Assembly (NCBI RefSeq): GCF_014656355.1
Contig: NZ_BNCG01000007.1
Span: 131,504 to 177,738, forward strand
Reading direction: 5' to 3'
From: Camelimonas fluminis
GTDB lineage: Bacteria; Pseudomonadota; Alphaproteobacteria; Rhizobiales; Beijerinckiaceae
DNA length: 46,235 bases
Position numbers and translations under genes: made by a program. Below are positions 16,373 through 24,710 of this stretch, piece after piece. Under the pieces are notes generated by a model that did not search any database, had not been told where the DNA came from, and worked only from the letters and a program-made list of their open reading frames with translations. The first letter of the stretch is position 1, and each line of letters starts with the position of its first letter.

Positions 16373-17283
16373 AACAGGCCGCCAGGGATCAGGAGCGCAT
16401 CGAGCAGTTCACGCCGCCCGAAGGCGTGCCGGTGAATTTCGTCATCACCTCGCTGGGCGCGCGCCTCGGCGCACAATGCCTCGACCTGCTCCTGACCTGT
16501 CTGGCCGTGGTCGTCTTCGCCGTCATTCTGGCCTGGAGCAACCTCCTGCCGTCCGAGACGGAAAAGATGGTGATCGTGCTGCTCGCATTCATTCTGCGGG
16601 TTCCCTACTACATCCTGTCAGAACTGGTCTGGAACGGACGCACCCCCGGCAAACGCATCGTCGGCGTCCGGGTGATCAACGTGAACGGACGACGGCTGAC
16701 CCCGCATCAGGTCACCGCCAGAAACCTCATGAAGGAGGTGGAGTTCTTCACCCCCCTGACGATGATGTTCGCGGCCCCGTTCATGTCTGGCTGGAGCATC
16801 GGGCTGACGCTTGTCTGGGTGCTGACGATCCTGATCGCGCCGTTGGCCAACCGGCGACGGCAGCGACTGGGCGACATGGTCGCCGGGACGCTGGTCGTGG
16901 ACAATCCACGCACGACGCTGCTGCCGGATCTCGCCGTGTCCCTGGCCCCCGCAGGCGCAACGTCGGTCGCCGCGTTCGATTTCCACCCCGATCATCTCAA
17001 CGTCTATGGCCGGTACGAATTGCAAACGCTCGAGGACGTGCTGCGGAGCCCGGCCGACGGGATTAACGCGGCTGAGACGGCCCGGATCGCGCGCACGATC
17101 ATCCGGAGAACCGGCTACGACGGACCAGTGCCCCCGGGGCAGGAGCGCGCCTTTCTCATCGCCTTCTACCGGGCGCAGCGCGAGCACCTGGAAAAGCTGC
17201 GCCTGTTCGGAACCAGCCGGGAGAACAAGCACCATCTCGCCACGCCCCCTGCGGCCGGCGCGCCGGGCGCCGGGAAGGCCTGA
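16369..17283 (+). CDS. RDD family membrane protein
   Basis: 304 residues from the GTG at 16369, which overlaps the SpoIIM stop as GTGA; this start gives the usual N-terminus ending TPPEGVPVNF before the RDD domain, whereas the ATG at 16261 lies deep in the previous gene. The RDD domain covers about 20-180: SLGARLGAQCLDLLL carries the Arg and Asp of the name, NGRTPGKRIVGVRVI is the conserved loop, and RRQRLGDMVAGTLVV closes it. Three to four transmembrane helices are visible. The C-terminal 120 residues are soluble and include FHPDHLNVYGRYELQTLE, which recurs in RDD proteins of MoxR operons. It is the last gene of the coupled block. Confidence 0.88.
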   Translation: MKQAARDQERIEQFTPPEGVPVNFVITSLGARLGAQCLDLLLTCLAVVVFAVILAWSNLLPSETEKMVIVLLAFILRVPYYILSELVWNGRTPGKRIVGVRVINVNGRRLTPHQVTARNLMKEVEFFTPLTMMFAAPFMSGWSIGLTLVWVLTILIAPLANRRRQRLGDMVAGTLVVDNPRTTLLPDLAVSLAPAGATSVAAFDFHPDHLNVYGRYELQTLEDVLRSPADGINAAETARIARTIIRRTGYDGPVPPGQERAFLIAFYRAQREHLEKLRLFGTSRENKHHLATPPAAGAPGAGKA

Positions 17284-17394
17284 GCGTCTCGCCCTGGGCG
17301 CCGCGTCGGGGAAACCTCATGCTGTGGGAATCCCGGAGCGACGTTTCGCGTTACCGGCCGCCGGTGCTAAGGATGGCGCCTGAGAGGGCGCTGG

Positions 17395-18894
17395 ATGAAG
17401 GTCAACATCGACATGGGCGCCGCGGCCGGCCGCGCCGTGGCGGATCTGGATCTGGAAGAACTGCTGGCGACCCGCCTGCTGGTGCAGGGAAATTCCGGGT
17501 CCGGCAAGTCGCATCTGCTGCGCCGCCTGCTGGAACAGAGCGCGCCCTGGGTGCAGCAGTGCATTCTCGATCCCGAGGGTGATTTCGTCACCCTCGCGGA
17601 CAAATTTGGCCACCAGGTCATCGACGCCGCCCGTACTGAAGCTGAACTCACGCGCATTGCCGGCCGTGTCCGCCAGCATCGGGTCTCCGTCGTGCTCAAT
17701 CTTGAGGGCCTCGACGTCGAGCAGCAGATGCGCGCCGCTGCCGCCTTTCTCGGCGGCATGTTCGACGCCGAGCGCGACCACTGGTATCCCGTGCTTGTGG
17801 TGGTCGACGAGGCGCAACTGTTCGCCCCGGCGGTCGGCGGCGAAGTGTCCGATGAGGCGCGCAAACTCTCGCTCGGCGCCATGACCAATCTGATGTGCCG
17901 GGGCCGCAAGCGTGGTCTTGCCGGCGTCATCGCCACCCAGCGCCTGGCCAAGCTGGCCAAGAACGTGGCGGCGGAAGCCTCCAACTTCCTGATGGGCCGC
18001 ACCTTCCTCGACATCGACATGGCGCGCGCCGCCGATCTGCTCGGCATGGATCGACGCCAGGCCGAGATGTTCCGCGATCTCGGTCGCGGGAATTTCGTCG
18101 CGCTGGGGCCCGCCCTGTCGCGCCGGCCGCTCAAGATCACCATCGGCCCCGTTGAAACCTCCGCCCGCTCGGCCAGCCCGAAGCTGATGCCGCTGCCCGA
18201 TGCGCCAGAGGACGCCCGCGACCTGATCTTCACGCCGGGACCGGAAGAAGCCACGCTGGCCGTGCGCCGGCCGCCGCCGCCGCGACCCGTGCCGACGGCG
18301 GATATCCTGGCCCAGCTGTCCCAGCCAAAGCCCGCGCCCGAGCCCCCCGCCCAGCCAGTCTTCGCCATTATCGACGAGACCGAACGCGAAACCGGCATCG
18401 ACACGGTGTTGCGGGAGATCCTGGAAGACCCGGACGCGGCGTTCCGCTCCGACGCCGTGCTTTACCAGGATTTCCTGGTGCGCTGCCGCATCCGGCGTGT
18501 GCCAGGCGAGCCGCTGGCGCTCCCGGCCTTTCGCCGGCGCCTGGCCGTCGCCCGCGCTGGCGTTGACGAAAGCACTGGCGGCGAAACCTGGGCCATGGCC
18601 CTGTCGCTTTCCGAAACCTTGCCCGACGATTTGCAGGGCATGTTCCTGCTCGTCGCCCGCGCCGCGATCAACAAGGATCCCTGCCCATCCGACGCGACCC
18701 TGGCGCGCGCTTATGGCAGCCACTCCCCCCGGCGGGCCCAACGTCTGCTTGCCTACTTTGAAGAACGCGGTTTGCTGGTCGCCCGCACGGATTTCCATGG
18801 ACGGCGGGTGCTCGCCTTTCCGGACCTTGGCTGCGAAACCGGCCCGGGACACCCGGACGCGCCGGATACGCCGCAACGGGACGCCGCCGAATAA
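17395..18894 (+). CDS. HerA-like ATP-binding protein (DUF87-type RecA/FtsK fold)
   Basis: 499 residues. The ATPase core has Walker A GNSGSGKS (32-39), an ILDPEGDF segment (57-64), Walker B VLVVVDEAQLF (133-143) and ATQR (180-183), the arrangement of HerA/FtsK-type pumps. The N-terminal beta-barrel of full HerA is absent, and no NurA nuclease gene is adjacent. A proline-rich linker at about 290-325 leads to a helical C-terminal region. The start is supported by GAGAGGGCG before ATG. The gene lies 111 bases after the RDD gene on the same strand, so it may be a separate unit. A role in DNA or protein handling is uncertain; I would not assign end-resection function without NurA. Confidence 0.82.
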   Translation: MKVNIDMGAAAGRAVADLDLEELLATRLLVQGNSGSGKSHLLRRLLEQSAPWVQQCILDPEGDFVTLADKFGHQVIDAARTEAELTRIAGRVRQHRVSVVLNLEGLDVEQQMRAAAAFLGGMFDAERDHWYPVLVVVDEAQLFAPAVGGEVSDEARKLSLGAMTNLMCRGRKRGLAGVIATQRLAKLAKNVAAEASNFLMGRTFLDIDMARAADLLGMDRRQAEMFRDLGRGNFVALGPALSRRPLKITIGPVETSARSASPKLMPLPDAPEDARDLIFTPGPEEATLAVRRPPPPRPVPTADILAQLSQPKPAPEPPAQPVFAIIDETERETGIDTVLREILEDPDAAFRSDAVLYQDFLVRCRIRRVPGEPLALPAFRRRLAVARAGVDESTGGETWAMALSLSETLPDDLQGMFLLVARAAINKDPCPSDATLARAYGSHSPRRAQRLLAYFEERGLLVARTDFHGRRVLAFPDLGCETGPGHPDAPDTPQRDAAE

Positions 18895-18964
18895 AGCGCG
18901 GCCCCAGGAGTGACGCCTGCGAACAGACGCCTGGAGGGGATTTTCCAGGCGCGCGTCCAGACCG

Positions 18965-18985
18965 GGCCCGGCCGCACGCCGGGCC
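18965..18985 (+). terminator. GC hairpin downstream of the HerA-like gene
   Basis: GGCCCGGC (18965-18972) and GCCGGGCC (18978-18985) form an 8-bp stem around five bases, 71 bases after the stop. Only a short T run follows, so termination is possible but weakly supported. Confidence 0.4.
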
Positions 18986-19129
18986 GCGCCCTTTCATCCC
19001 AAATCACATCTGGCCAATGACGGCCGGATCGGCCGGACGAACCCACGCGCATGACTGGCCTTCGCCCCAGCGGCCCATCGCAGGCGGGCGACGGAGGAGC
19101 GCATGCGGGCGAATGGTCCGCCTGGTTTC

Positions 19130-19157
19130 AAAATAACGGACGGTCTTCTCTTTTTTT
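19130..19157 (+). promoter_or_regulatory. Weak candidate TetR-type operator upstream of the CoA-transferase
   Basis: AAAATAACGGACGGTC followed by a pyrimidine run ending in seven T, within the 419-base gap between the HerA-like gene and the CoA-transferase. It keeps the layout of the stronger sites at 24558, 29671 and 43138 (A-tract, AACG, CGT/CGG, T-tract) but is the poorest match and has no adjacent TTGACA. The rest of the gap shows only the hairpin at 18965. Confidence 0.35.
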
Positions 19158-19313
19158 GCGACCCGGAAAACAGGTGTTCAATGTATGCTGGGCGCGGCAT
19201 TGTGAATCATTCGGGAAATATTCGGGTTAGCATGGGCCCGGGGCGCTTCGGGCCATCCCGACAGGACGCGGTGAAAAAAATCGACAAATAATGCAGTATC
19301 ATGGGAGGGTTAC

Positions 19314-20525
19314 ATGGAGAGAAAGCCGCCATTGGCCGGGATCAGGATCACGGACATGTCGACGGTCGTGTTCGGCCCGTACTGCACCCAGTTGCTGGCC
19401 GACCTCGGCGCGGATGTCATCAAGGTCGAACCTGAGGAAGGCGACAGCGCCCGCAATATCGGCGCTTCGCGGGCCACCCCTTCCATGGGCCCCATTCATC
19501 TGCGGCTCAATCGCGGCAAGCGCTCGGTCACCTGGGATATGAAGACCGAAGAAGGGCGGCAGGCCATCCGCAGCCTGCTCGCAACAAGCGACGTCTTCAT
19601 CCATAATATAAGGAAGGACGCGATCGACAGGCTGGGCCTCGGCTATGACGAGGTGCGGAAACTTCGGCCCGACATTGTCTATGTCCACTGCACGGGCTTT
19701 GGCCTTGACGGCCCCTACGCCGGACTGCAGGCCTATGACGACGTGATCCAGGCGGCATCGGGCGCGGCGTCATTGCTGCCCCGGGTTGATGGCGACCCCA
19801 GGCCACGCTATCTGCCGACGCTGTTCGCCGACAAGGTTTCAGGTCTTCACGCCGCCTACGCCACCCTCGCCGCGCTGATGATGCGCAATCGCGATGGCGC
19901 CGGACAATTCGTCGAGGTCCCGATGTTCGAGGCCATCACCAGCTTCAATCTGCTGGAGCACCTGTGCGACGCCACCTTCGTGCCGCCTGCCGGCCGCTGG
20001 GGCTATACGCGTCAGCTGGATCCGGCGCGCCAGCCGATGCGCACCGCCGACGGCTATATCTCCATCGCGCCGTATCTCGACGACCGCTGGGTTCGCTTCT
20101 TTCAGGCCGCCGGCCACCCGGAAGTTCTGGAAGAGGAGCGTTTTGCCGACAAGACGCTCCGGCGCATGAACATGACGCAGATGTACGAGGTCGCAGAGAC
20201 CATTTTGCCCGAGAAGACTACTGCGGAATGGCTGGCGCTCCTGAAACAGGCGAATGTGCCGGCTTTCCGCTGCAACGAAATCGACGAAGTACTTGACGAC
20301 AAGCATCTGAAGGCCGTTGGCCTGTTCCAGGAGCGCCAGCACCCGACCGAGGGAACCTACATCGAGGTGCGGCCGCCAATCCGCTTCTCTGCCTTCGACT
20401 ACCCGAAGCCAGCCCCGGCGCCAGCGATCGGCCAACACACCCATGAGCTTGGCCAGGAGCTCAAGGCCGCGACCGACGGGCGCGGAGCAACCGACAGCAC
20501 ATCGACGGCCCGGAAATCCGGGTGA
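19314..20525 (+). CDS. Family III CoA-transferase (CaiB/BaiF type)
   Basis: 403 residues; transfers CoA between carboxylates through an enzyme-bound anhydride, so it can activate an acid without ATP. Family features: PLAGIRITDMSTVVFGPY at the N-terminus, LADLGADVIKVEP (28-40), LNRGKRSV (65-72), and IVYVHCTGFGLDGPYAG. YLPTLFADKVSG follows, where Asp173 is the likely catalytic aspartate. A glycine-rich closing segment IGQHTHELGQEL lies near the C-terminus. GGGAGG precedes the ATG by seven bases. It stands alone between intergenic regions. Its nearness to acyl-CoA genes suggests activation of a catabolic substrate; the actual CoA donor and acceptor are unknown. Confidence 0.92.
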   Translation: MERKPPLAGIRITDMSTVVFGPYCTQLLADLGADVIKVEPEEGDSARNIGASRATPSMGPIHLRLNRGKRSVTWDMKTEEGRQAIRSLLATSDVFIHNIRKDAIDRLGLGYDEVRKLRPDIVYVHCTGFGLDGPYAGLQAYDDVIQAASGAASLLPRVDGDPRPRYLPTLFADKVSGLHAAYATLAALMMRNRDGAGQFVEVPMFEAITSFNLLEHLCDATFVPPAGRWGYTRQLDPARQPMRTADGYISIAPYLDDRWVRFFQAAGHPEVLEEERFADKTLRRMNMTQMYEVAETILPEKTTAEWLALLKQANVPAFRCNEIDEVLDDKHLKAVGLFQERQHPTEGTYIEVRPPIRFSAFDYPKPAPAPAIGQHTHELGQELKAATDGRGATDSTSTARKSG

Positions 20526-20584
20526 ACCAGAGCCGCCAGCCAACGCGATGGCGTGCGTTGGCTGGTTGTCTCGCGGCGCCATCT

Positions 20585-20685
20585 GGAGCGTTTCGATGAA
20601 AACCGGTTCACGGAAAACGCTCCATCTCCTTCACAGGACGCATTTTCCTCACGAAAGGTGGGCTCTACTTTTCCCGGAAATGCTC
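20585..20685 (+). repeat. Intergenic repeat, copy 2, with palindromic GGAGCGTTT element
   Basis: GGAGCGTTT (20585-20593) and AAACGCTCC (20615-20623) are perfect inverted arms around a central AACCGGTT (20601-20608). This type of palindrome is widespread between genes in Hyphomicrobiales genomes. It is followed by TTCACAGGACGCATTTTCC and a TCTAC/GGAAATG segment matching the repeat after the autotransporter gene. It lies 60 bases after the CoA-transferase stop, in a 316-base gap that otherwise holds only the upstream region of the next gene. Confidence 0.6.
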
Positions 20686-20841
20686 CAGGCATGCGCGATC
20701 CCGGAAACACCGGATCCGGCGCCGTAGCGGCCGGATTGCCAATTGCGTCATGGCGCGGCAATCTCGCTCCGGCAGGACGTTCAGCGAGGATGCGCCGGGT
20801 GCTCCCGGTCCACCGGCGGTACATTGGAAAGCTTCGAAATC

Positions 20842-21552
20842 ATGATCACGGACCGTGAAATTATCGACGCCGGCGCGATCGACGCCGACGCGCTGTTGGA
20901 ACTCCGGTCAGGGCTTCCAAGCCGCCGGCTGTTTCTGTTTGGCGCCGCCGCCAGCATCGGCGCCCTGGGCGTCGGCGGCTGCGCCACGTCCGACAGCATG
21001 AGCCACGCCGAGGCGGCGAAAGTCTACGGGGCCGTGCCCCAGGAAAAATTCCCGATTCCGGCGGTCGACGTCAGCAAGGTCGATCCCAAGTATTATCGCC
21101 GGACAGTGCGCTATGAGACCAAAGAAGCGCCAGGCACCATCATCGTCGATCCGGGCAATTACTATGTGTATCGCGTGGAAGGCGACGGCTCCGCCACCCG
21201 CTACGGCGCCAATGTTGGTCGCGACGGCTTCCGCTGGAGCGGCAACGCCTATGTCGGCCGGAAGGCGGAATGGGCGACCTGGACGCCGCCAAAGGAAATG
21301 ATCAAGCGTCAGCCCGAGGCGGCCAAATACGCCCGCGGCATGCCTGGCGGCCTCGAAAACCCCCTTGGCGCCCGCACGCTCTATCTCTACCAGAATGGCG
21401 CGTACACGCTTTACACGATCTATGCCAGCAGCGACCCTGAGTCGATCGGCTCGGGCGTCACGAGCGGCTGCGTCGGCCTGCTCAGCCAGGACATGATCGA
21501 CCTCTATTCGCGCACGCCGGTCAAAACCAAGGTGGTCGTCCTGCCCGCATAA
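20842..21552 (+). CDS. Divergent L,D-transpeptidase-like (YkuD) lipoprotein
   Basis: 236 residues from the ATG at 20842 (MITDREIID; GGAAAG upstream). An atypically long leader of about 30 residues precedes SRRLFLFGAAASIGALGVGGC, a twin-arginine motif with a lipobox-like VGGC, so it is probably exported by Tat and perhaps lipidated. The YkuD region (about 95-236) has GTIIVDPGNYYVYRV, GGLENPLGARTLYLY and SGCVGLLSQDMIDLY with the cysteine in place. Odd: the usual catalytic IHGT reads IYAS (a Tyr codon TAT where His would be CAT), and the Arg of SSGCIR is Gly. It may be an inactive or altered relative, so peptidoglycan cross-linking activity should not be assumed. The gene is convergent with the binding-protein genes. 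Confidence 0.85.
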   Translation: MITDREIIDAGAIDADALLELRSGLPSRRLFLFGAAASIGALGVGGCATSDSMSHAEAAKVYGAVPQEKFPIPAVDVSKVDPKYYRRTVRYETKEAPGTIIVDPGNYYVYRVEGDGSATRYGANVGRDGFRWSGNAYVGRKAEWATWTPPKEMIKRQPEAAKYARGMPGGLENPLGARTLYLYQNGAYTLYTIYASSDPESIGSGVTSGCVGLLSQDMIDLYSRTPVKTKVVVLPA

Positions 21553-21651
21553 ACAGCGCCGTGAGCAGGTCGGGCTTCCCCGTCGCGATGTGAGCCCCCC
21601 CTGTGATCTCGTGTGCAAACAACCTGCGGACGGCTTGATGTCCTGGATATC

Positions 21652-21671
21652 CCGCCAGACGTGTCTGGCGG
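21652..21671. repeat. Inverted repeat, 9-bp arms
   Basis: CCGCCAGAC and GTCTGGCGG separated by GT. First of three hairpins in the 301-base gap between the convergent transpeptidase-like and binding-protein genes. Confidence 0.55.
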
Positions 21672-21690
21672 CTTGCCAACGCTTTGAGGC

Positions 21691-21724
21691 CAGATAGCGG
21701 AGGCGCTGATGCATCCGCTATCTG
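21691..21724. repeat. Inverted repeat, 11-bp arms
   Basis: CAGATAGCGGA (21691-21701) and TCCGCTATCTG (21714-21724) around a 12-base loop; second hairpin of the convergent intergenic region. No T tract follows on either strand. Confidence 0.55.
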
Positions 21725-21814
21725 CAAAGCTCAAACCAGCGGCATGCCCTTGCGGGAAGCGCCGCGGCCTTGCACGGCGCGCCTTGCGCCGCCTGGGCCT
21801 CACCAAATCTCCTT

Positions 21815-21853
21815 CGCCAAAACCCGATCAGCCTGGCTCTGCGGGTTTTGGCG
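21815..21853 (-). terminator. Probable terminator of the binding-protein genes
   Basis: Perfect 12-bp arms CGCCAAAACCCG (21815-21826) and CGGGTTTTGGCG (21842-21853) with a 15-base loop, directly abutting the stop of the minus-strand binding-protein gene. Symmetric, so it can act on both convergent transcripts. Confidence 0.6.
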
Positions 21854-23071
21854 TCAGAGCGGATCGCCGATGACCTCTCCCTGCAAATTCCAGTTCCTGC
21901 CATTGAAGTCCATCAGCTGAAACTGCTTGATGGGGAAATAATCCGTCGGGCTGGTGTTGACCCGGATACCAGGGAGCAGGAGCGACAATTCGACATTTTT
22001 CAGGTTTGCCGCCTCCTTCATGATCCGTTCGCGGGTGATGTCGCCATTGCACTGGCGCAGCACCTTCACCATCAGTTCCGCCACGGTGAAGCCGTGCTGC
22101 ACATAGAGATCGGAAGTATTGCCGGCGGGGAAGTACTTTTTCATGAATGACAGATAGGCCTGCGTTCCAGGATCATTCGCCCAGCGACTGTCGCCCGTAT
22201 CCTTCATGTAGCCGCCCGACATGATCCCGACCGCCCGTTCGGGACCGGCGGGATTGATCACGCCGTTGATCGAGGCGGAGCCGCTGCACAGGTAATAGAA
22301 CTTTGGCTTCCATTGCATTTCATAGACGCGACGGATGGCCTGGGCTCCAAACTTGGGCGTGACGCCCAACAGCAGCGCATCGGTGTTGGCGGCGCGCAGG
22401 GCTGTGATCTGCGAATCGACCGTCGCCCCGGTCACTTCATAGGGCGCCGCCGTGATCCGGGCGGCGCCAGCCTCCCCGAGAACGTCGCGCACCCCCAGCA
22501 AATAGTCCCTGCCATAGTCATCGTTCTGGTAGAGAATGCCAAAGGTGGCGTCCGGCTTCTTCCCCAGCACATACTTCGCGAAGATCCTGGCTTCGGTCCG
22601 GCCATTCGGTCCAAACCCCATGGTCCACGGATGCTTCTGGTAATCGCCCCAGCGATGACCGACGACGCCAAGAAACAGGTGCGGCGTCTTCTGTTCGTTG
22701 ACATACTTGACGATTGCCGAATTGGTGGCCGTGCCCAGATTGCCGAACAGGAACAACACACGGTCATTCTCGAGCATGCGCCGCGCGTGCTCAAGGGTCT
22801 TGGCCGGATTGAAGCCGTCGTCATTGATCATAAAGCGGATCTTGCGCCCGCCGACCCCACCCTGGTCGTTGATCATATTGAAATAGGCTTCCTCGGCGCG
22901 CGCCTGCACGCCGATCGATGACACCGGCCCACTGAGCGACGTGGTTGTGCCAATGACGATTTCCGCATCGCCGGCGGCCCGCGCCGTCCCGGCCAGACCC
23001 GTTCCCGTCAGAGCGACGGACGACAGGGCGGCGGCGCCGCCAAGAAGATCCCTGCGCGTGAGATTGCCCAT
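21854..23071 (-). CDS. Periplasmic substrate-binding protein, branched-chain amino acid ABC type
   Basis: 405 residues. A twin-arginine-like signal (TRRDLLGG, cleavage after ARA near 33) precedes a type I periplasmic binding fold: AEIVIGTTTSLSGPVSS, YFNMINDQGGVGGRKI, FNPAKTLEHARRMLE, and FGILYQNDDYGRDYL in the hinge region. The fold is that of LivJ/LivK-like proteins, but members of this branch bind many small carboxylates or aromatics. GGGGAGG precedes the ATG. It lies downstream of a second binding-protein gene (110-base gap). No permease or ATPase gene of the transporter is present in the window, so partner genes must be elsewhere. The ligand is inferred to be linked to the nearby acyl-CoA pathway. 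Confidence 0.92.
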   Translation of the reverse strand: MGNLTRRDLLGGAAALSSVALTGTGLAGTARAAGDAEIVIGTTTSLSGPVSSIGVQARAEEAYFNMINDQGGVGGRKIRFMINDDGFNPAKTLEHARRMLENDRVLFLFGNLGTATNSAIVKYVNEQKTPHLFLGVVGHRWGDYQKHPWTMGFGPNGRTEARIFAKYVLGKKPDATFGILYQNDDYGRDYLLGVRDVLGEAGAARITAAPYEVTGATVDSQITALRAANTDALLLGVTPKFGAQAIRRVYEMQWKPKFYYLCSGSASINGVINPAGPERAVGIMSGGYMKDTGDSRWANDPGTQAYLSFMKKYFPAGNTSDLYVQHGFTVAELMVKVLRQCNGDITRERIMKEAANLKNVELSLLLPGIRVNTSPTDYFPIKQFQLMDFNGRNWNLQGEVIGDPL

Positions 23072-23181
23072 ATTTTCCTCCCCAGCCGGCGCATTCGCGT
23101 CGCCATTGCTGCCAGAACTGTTGTTGTTGGGAACGCCCCGTGGTTGCCCCGCGCGGGTTCGGCCCGTGATTGGCTGGCGCG

Positions 23182-24396
23182 TCAGTCAGCGGCGACCGGA
23201 TCCGGATCGAGCCGCCAGTCGGTTCCGTCATGAACGCCGATGAACATGGCGTTGAAGGGCGAATAATCAGCAGGAACCGTGGCGTAGCTTATTCCTGGCA
23301 ACAGTGTCGGCGTCACCATGCCTTTGAGATTGGTCGCATTGCGCAGCAGGTTCCTGCGCGTGAGATCATCCCCGCAACGTTCGAGGATCTTGTGCATCAA
23401 CACGGCGACGCCATAAGCAAGAAACGCTGTTGAATTGTCCCGGGTGATGTTGGGCATGCGTTTGGCCCGCAAGGCTTCGAACGCCAGCACGCCAGGATCA
23501 TTCTCCCAACGCTTGCTGCCGATTTGCTTGATGTACTGCGGAGAGACAATGCCGCGGATCGCATCCTTGCCGGCCACGCCCAGAATGACGGTGCTGTTTG
23601 AAGGGCTGATCAGCAATTGCAGCACTTTCCAGTTAAGCTCATGAGCTTTTTTAATCGCCTGGGAGGCAAATTTGCTGGCGGCGCAATTGTAGAACACAGT
23701 CGCGTCTGACTGGACCAGTTTCAGCATTTGCGAGTCGATGGTCGCATCCGTCAGATCATAATGCGCCTCCGCGACGATCGTTGCGCGATTTCCGATGCTG
23801 TCCCGGAACGCCTTGAGATAATCGCGGCCAAACTCGTCGTTCTGATACAGAACGGCAACTTTGGCGCCTGGCCTGTTCCGGACGACATAATTCGCCAGAA
23901 TGCGGCCTTCGACGGAGAAAAGCGGCAATCCCGGCGTGGTCCACGGGAAATTACCGGGGTCGTTCCAACGCGGCGCGCCGGAGTTTATCAGAAGCTGGGG
24001 GACATTCCTGCCGTTCAGATATTTCTGCACGGCAGCCTGGTTTGCGGTGCCAAGCGAAGCAAAAAGCCCAAGAACGCCTTCCTGTTCGACCAGCCGGCGC
24101 GTCGCCTCGACCGTCTTTGGCGTGCTGTAGGCATCATCCAGAGAAATCAGCCTGACCTTGCGCCCGTTAACACCGCCATTCTCGTTCAGTTCATCAAAAT
24201 AGGCCATCTGTGTCCGGCCATAGACTCCGTACACCGAGCCGGGGCCACTGTACGGAAACGTCTGGCCCAGCCGGATTTCACTGTCGCTGGCGCCCGTATC
24301 ATATTTCTTCCCCGAGGCGCGCGCGGGCGCGTTGCTTGCGGTGAGAGCGGCGCACGCCGCCGCCATTCCTGCTCCCAGAAAATGTCGCCTGTCCAT
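23182..24396 (-). CDS. Periplasmic substrate-binding protein, branched-chain amino acid ABC type
   Basis: 404 residues. Signal peptide DRRHFLGAGMAAACAAL with cleavage after ARA (about 26) and a twin arginine at 3-4. The mature protein begins with YDTGASDSEIRLGQTFPYSG and continues with NENGGVNGRKVRLISLDD, RRLVEQEGVLGLF and VAVLYQNDEFGRDYL. It closely resembles the binding protein at 39133 (shared YDxGASDSEIR and KYLNG segments), more than its neighbour at 21854. GGGGGAAG precedes the ATG. Upstream lies the divergent region shared with the TetR gene, holding a TTGACA on this strand and an operator-like dyad, so it is likely controlled by that regulator. Confidence 0.92.
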   Translation of the reverse strand: MDRRHFLGAGMAAACAALTASNAPARASGKKYDTGASDSEIRLGQTFPYSGPGSVYGVYGRTQMAYFDELNENGGVNGRKVRLISLDDAYSTPKTVEATRRLVEQEGVLGLFASLGTANQAAVQKYLNGRNVPQLLINSGAPRWNDPGNFPWTTPGLPLFSVEGRILANYVVRNRPGAKVAVLYQNDEFGRDYLKAFRDSIGNRATIVAEAHYDLTDATIDSQMLKLVQSDATVFYNCAASKFASQAIKKAHELNWKVLQLLISPSNSTVILGVAGKDAIRGIVSPQYIKQIGSKRWENDPGVLAFEALRAKRMPNITRDNSTAFLAYGVAVLMHKILERCGDDLTRRNLLRNATNLKGMVTPTLLPGISYATVPADYSPFNAMFIGVHDGTDWRLDPDPVAAD

Positions 24397-24557
24397 GCTT
24401 CCCCCAATGGGTTGGCTCTTGTCCTGAATGGGTGTTGCTGTCGTATCGCCCTGCCCGGCAGCGCATCTTCTCGGGCCGGACCGGCCGTCGCTTGATCAGG
24501 GGCAGGGATATCGTGGCGGACGGCTGGCGACCCACTGGCCCTTCCCACGTCCGATTT

Positions 24558-24589
24558 AAAAACCGTACAGCCGTTTTTTTAATTGTCAA
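24558..24589 (-). promoter_or_regulatory. Divergent promoter/operator between tetR and the binding-protein genes
   Basis: Dyad AAAAACCG (24558-24565), TACAG, CCGTTTTT (24571-24578), with seven of eight positions symmetric. On the minus strand TTGACA (24589-24584) is followed about 16-17 bases later by TACGGT/ACGGTT, so the dyad would cover the spacer and -10 of the promoter for the gene at 24396. Typical placement for repression by the adjacent TetR protein. The remainder of this 314-base gap shows no other structure. Confidence 0.55.
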
Positions 24590-24710
24590 CCGCGTGCGTA
24601 AATAGACAATGGATCCATAAGCCTTGAAACTCTGGCGCATGTCTGGCACTTGATTCTGGATGATGGCGGCCAGCGCGTTCTGACAGGCTTGCGCCAACTG
24701 GAGTAACGAT

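Noticed and set aside
17395-18894. HerA-NurA anti-phage or DNA repair module
   Set aside because: Only the ATPase is present; no nuclease, Sir2 or other defence partner is nearby, and the N-terminal barrel is missing.
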